A DNA stretch of 43,970 bases from Clostridia bacterium (lineage in GTDB: Bacteria > Bacillota > Clostridia > Oscillospirales > CAG-272), in the NCBI GenBank assembly GCA_017453255.1, contig JAFTKN010000001.1, forward strand, positions 1-43,970, in the 5' to 3' direction. A program made the translations under genes and the position numbers. The notes under the pieces were generated by a model. The model saw only the letters and a program-made list of their open reading frames with translations. It ran no database searches and was not told where the DNA came from. Shown here piece by piece: positions 8,812 to 18,842 of the stretch (position 1 is its first letter; each line of letters starts with the position of its first letter).

Positions 8812-11800
8812 ATGAAAAGAACTATCAAATTGCTTGTTCTTGCTGTTTGCTTAGCTCTATTTATTTGCGCGCTCGTTTCCTGTGGTTGCTCAAATGGTAG
8901 TAGCTGTACGCATGAATGGAATAGCGGTAATGTAACCAAAAATCCGACATGCTTAGCAGAAGGAACAAAAACCTACACATGTACCCTGTGTTCCGATACC
9001 TACACAGAGTCAATAGCTAAGCTTGATCACTCAAAGCTATATGTTGACGCTCTTGATGGAACACACAACGAATCATGCTCATATTGTACCTACGATGAGT
9101 ATGTATCACACACACCATCAGGTGAGGGTACACACTATGACGCATCCTGCGACGAGGGTGCTTATACTCTACACACATGTAAGGATTGTAACGCAAACTA
9201 CAAGGCTTACGACGAGGGCTCAGAGGCTCTTGGTCACGATTGGGGTGACTGGGTTGTAGAAATTCAGGCAAACTGTAAGACTAAGGGTAAGTCAACTCAT
9301 ACCTGTAAGGCATGCCCTGAAACAGAAACCATTACAATCGACGAAAACCCTGACGTTCACGCATATGGTAACGGCGCAACTACACAGCCTGCCACCTGTG
9401 TAAGCGTTGGTGAAAAGCTGTTCATTTGCTCACTTTGTGGAAATGAGCATACTGTCGATATTCCGAAGACAACTCAGCACACATGGTCAGATGGTGAATC
9501 TGATGGTACAGGCTGGGTTACACAAAGCTGTTCTGTTACAGATTGTAACGAAAGCCGTAAGTACTACGACGCATCTACTCTTGTAAATGCTGACGTTACA
9601 ATCGACGAGCTTCCTGATGAGGACGTTGAGTTAGGTCTTCAAAATGCTACAATTCAGCTTCCATCTGACGTTGTATCTCAGATTAAGGAAGAAACAGGCG
9701 ATAAGGTTGAGATTTCTGCAGCACCTGCTGACAAATCAACCATTGACACAAGCTCAATGACAGACGAGGAAAAGGAAAGACTTGAAAGCACAGACGTTTA
9801 CGACTTCGGTATCACCGTAGGTGGTAACTCAATCGGCAACTTCGCTTCTAAGGTTACTGTTACCATCCCTTACAAGCTCGGTGAAAACGAGGATAGCGAG
9901 GGTATCGTTATCTGGTACGTTTCCGACTCTGGAAAAATCGAGATTGTTGAGGCAACATACGACGAAACAAGTGAAACCGTTACCTTCTCTGTTGAGCACT
10001 TCTCTTACTATGCAGTTGCATATAAGGAAACACAAGCAATGAAGTGTAAGCGTGGCGTTCATGCTATGAAGGAAACAACCATCACACGTGAACCATCCTG
10101 TTATAGCTACGGCTACACAGTTTTCCAATGCGAGTGCTGCTTGACTAAGGAAATTGGCAAGATTCAAAATCGCCTTGAGCATAACTTTGGTCCTTTCCAG
10201 GAAGCTGAGGTTACCTGTGAAACTGGTGGCTACAAGTATCGTGTTTGCCAAAACGAGAACTGTGGTTATGTAAAGACAGCTGAATATGTTCGTGCTACTG
10301 GTCACAAAATAAGCTCTGTTCCTACTTGTACAGAGGGTGTTTACTGTGAAACCTGTCAAAAGATGGTTAAATCACCTTTAGGCCACGACTATACAGCTTG
10401 GACAATTACTAAGAACCCAACACAAACAGAAAATGGCGAAAAGACACGTACATGCCGTAAGTGCGAAAACGTAGAAAAGGTTACTATCGCAGCAGGCACA
10501 GGCGTTGACGCTGCTCACCTTGAAAGCTACAAGGATTTATTTGAGTTTGTTCTTCTTGAGCTATTCGGTGGCGAAACAAGAGGAACTACAACTATCACCT
10601 ACACTATTAACGGTGTAGATGCTACAAGCAAAATTACATTAGATGCTTCAGAAAATAACTTCAAGGCTTATATCGAAACTGAAGGAATTTCAGTTGAGCC
10701 TTCTTATGATGGCACCGTTAACACAGAAAAAATGACTATTCGTATTTTCTATGATAATGGAATTTGCTACTTAGAAAACCTTGATAATTATAAGCCTATG
10801 GTTGCAAAGACAGATATCAACTCTGCATTTCTAAACTCAACAGGTATGCCTTTCGATGTTCTTTACGCAACTATGGAGGCTTACTTCAGCGAGGTTAACT
10901 CAATGATTGAGGAATACGACGCAATGATTAATAGTATAATCAGCGTAATTCCTGAAAAGTTTGCAGGCAGAATTCCAGAGCTATATAATGCTATCGAAAC
11001 AACATACACATATCTCGCTTTAAGACTCGGCTTTGATACAAATATCAAGATGGCTGACCAAACAGTAGCTCCTACAGCTAAGGACGTTATTGAGGCATTT
11101 GGTACTCTTCTAACAAAGCAAGAGGTTAATGGCGAAACAGTTTACACATTCGACCTTAAGGTAATCCTTGACGAAATCAAGGCAACTCTTAAGACACTTA
11201 AGGAAAACGAAGGAACCTCTCTCGGTGCGTTTATTTATACACAATACGAGGAGGCAATAAAGGAAATTTATCCAGACGTTACATCATTTGAGTCACTTAT
11301 GACTAAATTAAGCGAGGACTTTAGTGGTGAAACAAAGGTAGGCGACGCTTTTGTTAAGCTCTGCTCTTACCTATTAAAGCTCGACTTCACAGTCGATGAA
11401 ATTTATGAGGTATTTGATGCAATAATGGCTAAGCTCATGCCTGAGCAAGAGCTTCCTGAGGGCTCAGCATACCATGATATGATTACTCAATATGCTAATC
11501 TAACTCTTGATGAGCTTCTTCCAATGCTTATGGCATCTATGCCTAATGGCTCACCTGACAATGGCTACGACGATAGCTATGACAGTGGCTACAATGGTTC
11601 AATCGGTGGTAATGACTACGTTTCTGGTGGTACAGACAGCGAAAGCGGACTTGTACCTGACGACTATTACGGAGAAGATAACTACGTAGGTGGCGACACA
11701 GAAGAGGGTGGCTCTGACAACGAATATGTAGGCGATGACGTAATTGTTATAGACCCTGTAAATGATGTATATATTGATATGGACAATAACACCCTTGTTC

Positions 11801-14800
11801 CAGACACCGAATATGATAACAGCTACGACAACGGCTCCGACTATGACGACAGCAAGGATATAATTTATGGCAGTGACTACGTTTCTGGTGGTATGGACAA
11901 TGATAGCGGACTTGTTCCAGACGACGGCTATGACGAAGAAATGTCTTCTCTTACAATGGCTGACTTGTGGGCACAGGTTGGTGGTATGCTTAGCGAAATG
12001 ACATTAGGCGATATCACAGTTCCTGTTCAAGGAAACGAAATGACATTTACACAGCTTATAGAAACAGCTGAGCAAATGCTTACTGCTTACGAAATTGACG
12101 TTAAGGCAAGCTTTACAGTCGGTTCAAACGGTAATCTTAAGCTTGTTTCCCTTTCTGGCTTAGCAGGTACAACCATGCAAAACCCAGAAAACCCAGAGGA
12201 AACAACAACCGTTGAGCTTGTTAAATTCTCACTCAGCTATGATTCCTCTAAGGTTGAAATCGTTCTTCCTGAAACAATAAGGAAATATACTAACACAAAT
12301 GTTAACTACCATTTTGATAACGAGGGCAACCTCATTATCAATGGTGTTAATGGTAAGGATTTTGAAATATCCTTAGATGGCTATATTGAAGCTCCTCTTA
12401 GCGAGATTTTGACTAAGGATGAGGCACTTTCCAAGGAGCTTGGTGTTGAGGTATATTATAGACAGTATACTTCAAAAAACCATTACAGCTCATATATCAA
12501 GGTTGGAGATAAATATTATCAATATAATTACGTTCCAGACAGCTTCGTTAGCGAGGACAAGGAAAGCTTAATTCCAGACCCAATATTAGATAAGAATCTT
12601 AAGCTTACTGATATTATAGCTAACCCATCTATCGTTCTTCCAACAGAGGATACATTACCTATCGGTACTTATAAGGATTTCGATCTTTACCATACTCCTA
12701 TAGGCTTTGTTTATATGGACGAAAACGGTGAATGGATGATTCTTGATGACTTTAATCTTGATTCATATATCTATCATGACTCTGAATATAATAACAACAC
12801 AGAAACAGTATCTATTAAGCTTAGAATAAGAAATGGTGTTTCATCCTATAGCTTTAACGAGGCTGTAAACAACCTCATGTTCTATATGATTGATGGTAAA
12901 TACAGCGATTATTATTACGAAAATGTTTCACTTTTCGGTGGTCAGCTTGACTTTAATATCAGACGTATTACATTAACAACCTCTGGTAGTGATTTATCGT
13001 ACCTACATGCCTTTGGTTACTTCAACAACGATGAGCTTTATCTCGTTTCATATAAGCCTGTTATTTACTCCTACAGATATACAAATTATGTTTGCGTTTT
13101 AACTGAGGATGCAACTGATAAGGTATTAAGTGGTGACTATAAATTATCAGATGACGAACTCTACTGGAACGAGTGTTATCTTAATGGTAAGCTTGTTAAG
13201 AATGTAAGATATGTTTCCACATATAAAGAGCTTGTAAGCTACGAATACTATTACAAGGTTGACAATAATAAATTTGTTCGCTTTAATAATTCTGGCATAG
13301 AATCAGGAATTGATGTTTCATTATATGATACACAGCTTACTCTTCCAAATGATCAAACATTCTATGTAAAGACTGATACTGGATATGGCTTGCTCTTTGG
13401 TTATGTTCCTCTCGGAAATAACTACTATGCTCAGGCATATGCCGTTACAAATGGTGATAGCGTAACAGAGTATGGCTTTAGAAATGCTGTTAGTAACCGT
13501 ACTTTCAATTACTATTCTGACAGTTATAACATAAACAATCTTATCAATATAGAAAATTACACAACAAAAGCTAACGACACAATTATCATTTCAAAGGACT
13601 TCTTTGATAAGCTAAATAAGCTTTGTGTATCAAAGCATTTAATTTCACTATCCTTGATATATAACGAGACTGTTGAAATTGGTGAGGAAGACAGCTATAC
13701 CTATACAGAGATGTTTGCTCCTTTAGCAAAAGCAAGCATGCCTAAGGTTTCCTTAGGTGGTAGCAGTGCTTCGGCTAATCGTTACATCGACTGGTCAAAC
13801 AACTTTGAAGACAGCTATATCAAATTTAACATTAGTGCAAACAATGATGGAAGCGTAAGTATTTACTATAATGGTAAAAAGCTTGAGCTTAGATATAGCT
13901 CCGTATCGAATATACCTGTTGACTCTATCGGAAGTGTAAATCAGGAGCTTTCAAATGAGTTTGATGCTGATATTTACGAGGTTGAGGAAAAAACCTACTC
14001 ATCAAGCTACTTTACTTTTGTTGGCGGTAAACTTTATAACTATTCATATGTAAGCAACTATAAGGTAGCATATATGCCTTCTGCTCCTTCACTTAAGATT
14101 ACAGACTGGGCATATACAGACCTTCGCTACATGGCTTCAAGCGATGTTGATGGCACAATTTACAGCATTTACGAAACAGTTATTTGGTGTAAGAATGCTT
14201 ATGACACATTCAAAATAACAGCTTACACAACCTTCGTTGATGGTGAGCTTCGTATTCTTGGTGGATGCGAAAATATCGGTGACGATTCAGTTAAGTTTGA
14301 AACTCTTGTTGAGCCTGATAACTACTTCCCTAACCTTATGATTATTCTTCCTACCGCTAATGAATTAAGTAGCTCATTTAGTGGAATTGTTAATACTGGC
14401 TCTGCTCCAACAACCTTCTATTATGGTTATGCATCAATTTATGAGCCTTCTTCAATTTGCTTAGAGGGTGATAATTTAGTTAGCTCCTACTTAACCTATG
14501 CAACAATGAACGGTAGCCGTGTTTCATATATAAATGATTATAGCTACTTAGGCACAAGCCTTGTTTTAGGAAGCGTTGTTACAGAAAAGAATCTTACCGA
14601 TGCTGGTTATTCTTTCTTTGAAAACGAAACAAGAGACTATTACAATGGCACATTTGTAATTCAGGAATTTAGAAAGGCTAACTACAACTCCGAATACTAC
14701 ATTAAGATTGCTGGTAAGTTCTATGACTTCGAAAACTACTATTGGTACAATGATATTATGCTCTTTGAAGCCTTTGCAGAAGCGTTCTATGATAAGACAT

Positions 14801-15360
14801 ATCTCTATGGTGTAGTTGACGAAAATGGAAACATTATTCTCTATACTGGTGACGAATATGGCACAGAGGCTATTGAGTACACAGGCGAGCTAAGAGCAGA
14901 GGATGCTGACGTTGTAAACGTAATGGATGCAGGCTTTATCGAGGGATATGATACTGTTTACCAGTATATATTCTACTCTGTTCCCCAGGATTCAATGGTT
15001 GTAGAAATTGATGGTACTGAGGTTTATATTTCTGCATCAGGCAACGCATACGCAAAGATTAATGATAACGCTTATGTTTCTGGTGCAGCCTTAGAAAACG
15101 AGGACGGAGCCTACACATTTGACCCAAATTATTTCTACGAGGCTAATATTTCTGGCTCTGAAACGATTAAAGAAATTGCTAATAAGCTTATCACCTCAAA
15201 CGATAAGAATGTTTATACAATTTCAAAGGAATTCTACGAAATATTCGCAGGTGCAACTGGTGAAATCTTTGTTTACAATGCTGAAACCAACTCATCAATC
15301 GGCTCAATTTCAATGGAAGACCTTCTTGCTCACTTTGAGTTAGCAAACGAAAAACAATAA
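8812..15360 (+). CDS. Giant surface lipoprotein with CxxC (zinc-ribbon-like) repeats
   Basis: This 2182-residue protein starts with a lipoprotein signal peptide whose lipobox is ALVSC (lipidated Cys24). Residues about 32-250 hold several Cys-rich repeats with paired CxxC motifs (for example CTLC, CKDC, CKAC, CSLC) and recurring GHDW or HTW ends. A ZU5-like beta domain follows (about 255-405, ending HFSYYAVAY). A second CxxC cluster spans about 410-570. Then come a helical segment (570-905), a Gly/Asp/Tyr-rich acidic linker (910-1045) containing a duplicated motif, and a long beta-rich Tyr/Asn-rich C-terminal region. AGGAGGGTT gives a strong ribosome binding site. No enzymatic motif was recognised. 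Cell-surface attachment is well supported by the lipobox; a role in adhesion or substrate binding is only inference. It is monocistronic between a promoter and a terminator. Confidence 0.85.
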   Translation: MKRTIKLLVLAVCLALFICALVSCGCSNGSSCTHEWNSGNVTKNPTCLAEGTKTYTCTLCSDTYTESIAKLDHSKLYVDALDGTHNESCSYCTYDEYVSHTPSGEGTHYDASCDEGAYTLHTCKDCNANYKAYDEGSEALGHDWGDWVVEIQANCKTKGKSTHTCKACPETETITIDENPDVHAYGNGATTQPATCVSVGEKLFICSLCGNEHTVDIPKTTQHTWSDGESDGTGWVTQSCSVTDCNESRKYYDASTLVNADVTIDELPDEDVELGLQNATIQLPSDVVSQIKEETGDKVEISAAPADKSTIDTSSMTDEEKERLESTDVYDFGITVGGNSIGNFASKVTVTIPYKLGENEDSEGIVIWYVSDSGKIEIVEATYDETSETVTFSVEHFSYYAVAYKETQAMKCKRGVHAMKETTITREPSCYSYGYTVFQCECCLTKEIGKIQNRLEHNFGPFQEAEVTCETGGYKYRVCQNENCGYVKTAEYVRATGHKISSVPTCTEGVYCETCQKMVKSPLGHDYTAWTITKNPTQTENGEKTRTCRKCENVEKVTIAAGTGVDAAHLESYKDLFEFVLLELFGGETRGTTTITYTINGVDATSKITLDASENNFKAYIETEGISVEPSYDGTVNTEKMTIRIFYDNGICYLENLDNYKPMVAKTDINSAFLNSTGMPFDVLYATMEAYFSEVNSMIEEYDAMINSIISVIPEKFAGRIPELYNAIETTYTYLALRLGFDTNIKMADQTVAPTAKDVIEAFGTLLTKQEVNGETVYTFDLKVILDEIKATLKTLKENEGTSLGAFIYTQYEEAIKEIYPDVTSFESLMTKLSEDFSGETKVGDAFVKLCSYLLKLDFTVDEIYEVFDAIMAKLMPEQELPEGSAYHDMITQYANLTLDELLPMLMASMPNGSPDNGYDDSYDSGYNGSIGGNDYVSGGTDSESGLVPDDYYGEDNYVGGDTEEGGSDNEYVGDDVIVIDPVNDVYIDMDNNTLVPDTEYDNSYDNGSDYDDSKDIIYGSDYVSGGMDNDSGLVPDDGYDEEMSSLTMADLWAQVGGMLSEMTLGDITVPVQGNEMTFTQLIETAEQMLTAYEIDVKASFTVGSNGNLKLVSLSGLAGTTMQNPENPEETTTVELVKFSLSYDSSKVEIVLPETIRKYTNTNVNYHFDNEGNLIINGVNGKDFEISLDGYIEAPLSEILTKDEALSKELGVEVYYRQYTSKNHYSSYIKVGDKYYQYNYVPDSFVSEDKESLIPDPILDKNLKLTDIIANPSIVLPTEDTLPIGTYKDFDLYHTPIGFVYMDENGEWMILDDFNLDSYIYHDSEYNNNTETVSIKLRIRNGVSSYSFNEAVNNLMFYMIDGKYSDYYYENVSLFGGQLDFNIRRITLTTSGSDLSYLHAFGYFNNDELYLVSYKPVIYSYRYTNYVCVLTEDATDKVLSGDYKLSDDELYWNECYLNGKLVKNVRYVSTYKELVSYEYYYKVDNNKFVRFNNSGIESGIDVSLYDTQLTLPNDQTFYVKTDTGYGLLFGYVPLGNNYYAQAYAVTNGDSVTEYGFRNAVSNRTFNYYSDSYNINNLINIENYTTKANDTIIISKDFFDKLNKLCVSKHLISLSLIYNETVEIGEEDSYTYTEMFAPLAKASMPKVSLGGSSASANRYIDWSNNFEDSYIKFNISANNDGSVSIYYNGKKLELRYSSVSNIPVDSIGSVNQELSNEFDADIYEVEEKTYSSSYFTFVGGKLYNYSYVSNYKVAYMPSAPSLKITDWAYTDLRYMASSDVDGTIYSIYETVIWCKNAYDTFKITAYTTFVDGELRILGGCENIGDDSVKFETLVEPDNYFPNLMIILPTANELSSSFSGIVNTGSAPTTFYYGYASIYEPSSICLEGDNLVSSYLTYATMNGSRVSYINDYSYLGTSLVLGSVVTEKNLTDAGYSFFENETRDYYNGTFVIQEFRKANYNSEYYIKIAGKFYDFENYYWYNDIMLFEAFAEAFYDKTYLYGVVDENGNIILYTGDEYGTEAIEYTGELRAEDADVVNVMDAGFIEGYDTVYQYIFYSVPQDSMVVEIDGTEVYISASGNAYAKINDNAYVSGAALENEDGAYTFDPNYFYEANISGSETIKEIANKLITSNDKNVYTISKEFYEIFAGATGEIFVYNAETNSSIGSISMEDLLAHFELANEKQ
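11611..11925 (+). repeat. Duplicated acidic motif inside the lipoprotein gene
   Basis: The encoded motif DYVSGG(T/M)D(S/N)(E/D)SGLVPDD occurs twice, beginning at codons near 11611 and 11872, 87 residues apart. Both copies lie in a linker of Gly, Asp, Tyr and Ser with almost no hydrophobic core. The near identity suggests internal duplication. Confidence 0.8.
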
Positions 15361-15367
15361 AACAAAA

Positions 15368-15400
15368 AAAGAATAGGCATTAATTTGCCTATTCTTTTCT
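15368..15400 (+). terminator. Terminator of the lipoprotein gene
   Basis: A 12-bp stem (AAAGAATAGGCA pairing with TGCCTATTCTTT) with a TTAATT loop begins 8 nt after the stop codon and is followed by TCTTTTTT. Confidence 0.92.
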
Positions 15401-15419
15401 TTTTTATTAAGATTTAATA

Positions 15420-15536
15420 ACGCAGTATTTCGCAGCTTACCTGCCTTATCGTAGATAAGTTAGAAGCAAAAATTTCTAGGCGCAAGCTTTTCTGTTTTGG
15501 CGACAGTGTACATGGTGTACTCCAAGGTCAAACGAA
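15420..15536. other. Structured intergenic element with nested hairpins
   Basis: This non-coding stretch between two convergent terminators can fold extensively. CTTATC/GATAAG forms a small hairpin near 15443-15457. GCTTTTC (15486-15492) pairs with GAAAAGC (15534-15540), enclosing a central hairpin at 15504-15521 (AGTGTAC, loop ATG, GTGTACT) that pairs fully only if G-U wobbles on the plus strand are allowed. It resembles other hairpin elements in this window (20478, 42340). No open frame or promoter was seen. Confidence 0.5.
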
Positions 15537-15563
15537 AAGCGGCAACACCGAAGTGCGCCGCTT
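15537..15563 (-). terminator. Probable terminator of the rimP-infB operon
   Basis: On the minus strand, just after the infB stop codon, AAGCGGC and GCCGCTT form a 7-bp stem followed by TTCGTTT. The T-run is imperfect. The hairpin shares sequence with the structured element next to it. Confidence 0.6.
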
Positions 15564-15569
15564 ATTGGG

Positions 15570-18254
15570 TCATCTGGAGACTTCTTGCATTTCGAAGGCT
15601 TCTAATACATCCCCTTCTTTAATGTCATTAAACTTATCAAGTCCAACACCACATTCGTAGCCTGATGCTACTTCCTTTGCATCATCCTTGAATCTCTTTA
15701 GAGATGCTATCTTATCCTCGGCTATTACAACACCGTCACGGATAATACGAATTTGTGAGTTCCTTGTGATTTTACCGTCTTGAACGTAGCTTCCTGCAAT
15801 AGTTCCAACACCTGGTACTCTAATTGTTTGACGTACCTCTGCGTGACCATTAATAACCTCTTTATAGGTTGGAGCAAGCATACCCTTCATTGCGGCTTCA
15901 ATTTCTTCGATTATTTCATAAATAATTCTATGAGTTCTTATATCGACACCCTGTCTTTCAGCAGAGTCAATAGCGCTCTTGTCAGGACGTACATTAAAGC
16001 CTACAATAATTGCATTTGATGCAGCGGCAAGCATAACGTCACCCTCTGTAATACCACCAACAGCAGTATGGATAACACTAACCTTAACCTCTGGATTTGA
16101 AAGCTTAACAAGTGATGCCTTAACAGCCTCGGCACTTCCACCAACGTCTGCCTTAACGATAATATTGATTTCCTTAGCTCCGTCGCTGATTTGAGCAAAT
16201 AAGTCATCAAGATTAACCTTAGCATTAGCCTTAAAGATTTCCTCCTTAGCCTTTGCCTTTCTCTGCTCAGCAAGCTCTCTTGCCATTTTTTCGTCCTTAA
16301 CAGCGTTAAACTCGTCACCAGCCTGTGGTACCTCGCTAAGACCTGTAATTTCAACAGGAACACTTGGTCCTGCAACCTTTTGTTGCTTTCCTGTATGGTC
16401 AGTCATAGCTCTTACGTGACCAACAGCTGTACCTGCAATTACCACATCACCTGATTTAAGTGTACCATTTTGAACAAGAATTGTTGCAACTGGTCCTCTA
16501 CCCTTATCAAGCTTAGCCTCAATAACGATACCCTTTGCAAGTCTGTCTGGGTTAGCCTTTAATTCCTTAACCTCAGCTACCAAAAGTACGCTTTCAAGTA
16601 GATCGTCAATACCCATTTTTGTATGAGCAGAAACAGGGATACACATAACGTCACCACCCCATTCCTCAGGAACTAAGTCGTACTTTGTAAGCTCTTGTCT
16701 AATATTATCTGGGTTAGCAGTTGGCTTATCCATCTTATTGATAGCAACGATAATATCAACGCCTGCAGCCTTAGCATGATTGATAGCCTCGACTGTCTGT
16801 GGCATAATTCCATCATCAGCAGCAACTACGATAATTGCAATATCAGTAGCCATAGCACCACGTAATCGCATTGCAGTAAATGCCTCATGGCCTGGGGTGT
16901 CAAGGAATGTAATATCCTTGCCGTTTATATTAACTCTGTAAGCACCAATATGCTGTGTAATACCACCAGCCTCGCCAGTAGTTACATGTGTATGTCTGAT
17001 AGCATCAAGAAGTGATGTTTTACCATGGTCAACGTGTCCCATTACACAAACAACAGGCGCCCTCTCCTTAAGGCTTTCTGGTGCATCTACCTCGTCCTCA
17101 AATAGCTTTTCCTCAATGGTAACAACAACCTCTTTAGTAACCTTTGCGCCAAGCTCGTCACCGATTAGATATGCTGTATCGTAGTCGATAACGTCGTTTA
17201 CGGTAGCCATAACGCCCATCATAAAGAGCTTTTTAACAACCTCATTTGACTGTACCTTAAGTCTTGATGCAAGCTCGGAAACTGTAATCTCGTCAGGAAC
17301 TGTAATAGAAAGCTGTGTGTTCTTAGCCTTTTCGAAGGCAGCACGCTTAATCTTTTCCATAGCCTGACGCTCCTTCTCCTTCTTGGAGCTTCCGTCCTTG
17401 TTATTTTGCTTTTTAAGCTTTTGCTTTGATGAGGCGCCTTGATACTTATCGTGCGCACCTGCAAAATCATCAAACTTCTCATCATATTTTGAAAGGTCAA
17501 CATGTGATGTTCTTGTATCGACAACTCTTGTTTGACCTGTCTTTGTCTTAATTTCAATTATATCGCTTTCAGGCTTTTTCTGCTTAGGAGTAACATTAAA
17601 TCGTCTTTCTCCACCTTCCTTATCAAAGCCCTTGTCAAAGCCCTTATCAAATGGCTTTTGACCTTGCTTTTGAAATGGCTTTTGCTCCTTTTTCTCAAAA
17701 GGCTTATCAAATGGCTTTTTGTCAAAGCCGTTTTTATTAAAGTCAGGCTTTTTGTCAAACTTATTCTCTGGCTTAAATTCCTTCTTTACCTCTGTCTTAG
17801 CCTTTGCTTCAGCTTCTGCCTTAGCCCTTGCTTCAGCTTCTGCCTTAGCCCTTGCTTCAGCTTCTGCCTTAACCTTTGCTTCAGCCTCTGCCTTAGCCCT
17901 TGCTTCAGCCTCTGCCTTAGCCCTTGCTTCAGCTTCTGCCTTAGCTTTTGCTTCAGCTTCTGCCTTAGCCTTTGCCTCAGCTTCTGCTTTAGCTTTTGCT
18001 TCAGCTTCTGCCTTAGCCTTTGCTTCAGCCTTAGCTTTAGCCTTAGCCTCCTCCTTCTCCTTTACATCCTTGATGTAATCCTCAAAGCCCTTATATTGAT
18101 TATCCAATGTGTATTTATTTAAGAAGATAGCAATTTCTCCATCCTCAATATTTCCACTTGATTGCTTTTCGCCCAATCCATAGCTTGCTATTAAATCAAT
18201 AGCATCCTTTATATCAAGGTCAATATCCTTTGCAAAATCCTTTATTCTTGCCAT
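15570..18254 (-). CDS. infB: Translation initiation factor IF-2
   Basis: This 894-residue GTPase delivers initiator fMet-tRNA to the 30S subunit and promotes subunit joining. The N-terminal IF2 helical domain (residues about 1-55) is followed by a highly repetitive Ala/Lys/Glu segment (about 68-155) and a Phe/Lys/Gly-rich linker. The second IF2_N domain (about 300-370) precedes the G domain, with G1 GHVDHGKT near residue 404, DTPGHEAF, and NKMDKP. Domains II to IV complete the protein. The frame opens with TTG at 18260, but GGGGTG is correctly spaced for ATG at 18254, two bases after the preceding stop codon. It is the last gene of the operon; rbfA, common next to infB elsewhere, does not follow. 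Confidence 0.97.
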   Translation of the reverse strand: MARIKDFAKDIDLDIKDAIDLIASYGLGEKQSSGNIEDGEIAIFLNKYTLDNQYKGFEDYIKDVKEKEEAKAKAKAEAKAKAEAEAKAKAEAEAKAKAEAEAKAKAEAEARAKAEAEARAKAEAEAKVKAEAEARAKAEAEARAKAEAEAKAKTEVKKEFKPENKFDKKPDFNKNGFDKKPFDKPFEKKEQKPFQKQGQKPFDKGFDKGFDKEGGERRFNVTPKQKKPESDIIEIKTKTGQTRVVDTRTSHVDLSKYDEKFDDFAGAHDKYQGASSKQKLKKQNNKDGSSKKEKERQAMEKIKRAAFEKAKNTQLSITVPDEITVSELASRLKVQSNEVVKKLFMMGVMATVNDVIDYDTAYLIGDELGAKVTKEVVVTIEEKLFEDEVDAPESLKERAPVVCVMGHVDHGKTSLLDAIRHTHVTTGEAGGITQHIGAYRVNINGKDITFLDTPGHEAFTAMRLRGAMATDIAIIVVAADDGIMPQTVEAINHAKAAGVDIIVAINKMDKPTANPDNIRQELTKYDLVPEEWGGDVMCIPVSAHTKMGIDDLLESVLLVAEVKELKANPDRLAKGIVIEAKLDKGRGPVATILVQNGTLKSGDVVIAGTAVGHVRAMTDHTGKQQKVAGPSVPVEITGLSEVPQAGDEFNAVKDEKMARELAEQRKAKAKEEIFKANAKVNLDDLFAQISDGAKEINIIVKADVGGSAEAVKASLVKLSNPEVKVSVIHTAVGGITEGDVMLAAASNAIIVGFNVRPDKSAIDSAERQGVDIRTHRIIYEIIEEIEAAMKGMLAPTYKEVINGHAEVRQTIRVPGVGTIAGSYVQDGKITRNSQIRIIRDGVVIAEDKIASLKRFKDDAKEVASGYECGVGLDKFNDIKEGDVLEAFEMQEVSR
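17794..18050 (-). repeat. 24-bp tandem repeat in infB linker
   Basis: About ten near-identical 24-bp units encode the octapeptide AEAEAKAK or close variants (R or V replacing some residues). The array would form a long charged alpha-helix. High identity at the DNA level suggests it changes length by slippage. A long antisense open frame here is only a shadow of the repeat. Confidence 0.9.
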
Positions 18255-18256
18255 AC

Positions 18257-18565
18257 TCAAGCACCCCTTATAAGTTTTTTAAGCTCGTTTGCAAAGCTTT
18301 CTCTTGTAATCCCTAACACGCAAACGCTTCCGCTTTTACCAATTGCCTTACTAATTATATCAGAGGTATAATCGGTTTTAATACACTCAACCCCATAAAA
18401 TTTACATTTATCTGTAATTTTCTTTTCGGTATTTTGTGATGCGTCAGAGGTATAAATAACAAGCAATGTCTTTTTACTTGGGAGAGATTTTGTCACCAAG
18501 TCTGTGCCTATTATTATGTCCCCTGCACGTCTGCAAAGTCCTAACATAAATAAGAATTTTTCCAA
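18257..18565 (-). CDS. L7Ae/L30e-family ribosomal-like protein (YlxQ type)
   Basis: This 102-residue protein has the L7Ae/L30e RNA-binding fold seen in Bacillus Ylx[21 protein letters not shown] at the start and a conserved [19 protein letters not shown] end. Such proteins bind kink-turn RNA, but the role of the nusA-operon member is not settled. The start is TTG at 18565, one base after the ylxR stop, with the ribosome binding site AAAGGAGCTATAAA inside ylxR. Coupling to both neighbours is therefore likely. Confidence 0.88.
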   Translation of the reverse strand: MEKFLFMLGLCRRAGDIIIGTDLVTKSLPSKKTLLVIYTSDASQNTEKKITDKCKFYGVECIKTDYTSDIISKAIGKSGSVCVLGITRESFANELKKLIRGA

Positions 18566-18566
18566 T

Positions 18567-18827
18567 TTATAGCTCCTTTAATAGCTCCTCCATCAGCATA
18601 TCTGGTATTTCAACCTCTAAGCTGTGGCTTATTCTTTTAGACTTTATTGCTTTTTTCAAGCATTCCTTGCTTTTACATACATATGCGCCTCTGCCGTTTG
18701 CCTTACCTGTTTTATCTACAATTACGTTATTTTCAGGCGTTCTTACAACTCTTACAAGCTCCTTTTTAGGAAATGAGCCGTTGCAGCCTAAGCACTTACG
18801 CATAGGAACCTTTTTTATCTTTTCCAT
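18567..18827 (-). CDS. ylxR: YlxR-family RNA-binding/regulatory protein (DUF448)
   Basis: This 86-residue protein has the YlxR signature: an N-terminal MRKCLGCNGSFPKKELVRVV, then GRGAYVCKSKECLKKAIK. YlxR is a conserved nusA-operon protein reported in Firmicutes to act as a nucleoid-associated or RNase P-interacting factor. Four cysteines in two CxxC-like pairs may bind metal. The ATG at 18827 follows TGAGGTAATT. It lies 15 nt after nusA and directly before the L7Ae-type gene, the canonical order. Confidence 0.92.
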   Translation of the reverse strand: MEKIKKVPMRKCLGCNGSFPKKELVRVVRTPENNVIVDKTGKANGRGAYVCKSKECLKKAIKSKRISHSLEVEIPDMLMEELLKEL

Positions 18828-18842
18828 AATTACCTCAAGGGA

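Noticed and set aside
9829..10359. 176-codon frame antisense to the giant lipoprotein
   Set aside because: Its composition reflects the complement of the Cys-rich repeats; no promoter or ribosome binding site is present.
17532..18122. Long open frames antisense to infB (196 and 119 codons)
   Set aside because: They are produced by the Ala/Lys/Glu tandem repeat read on the other strand and have no ribosome binding site.
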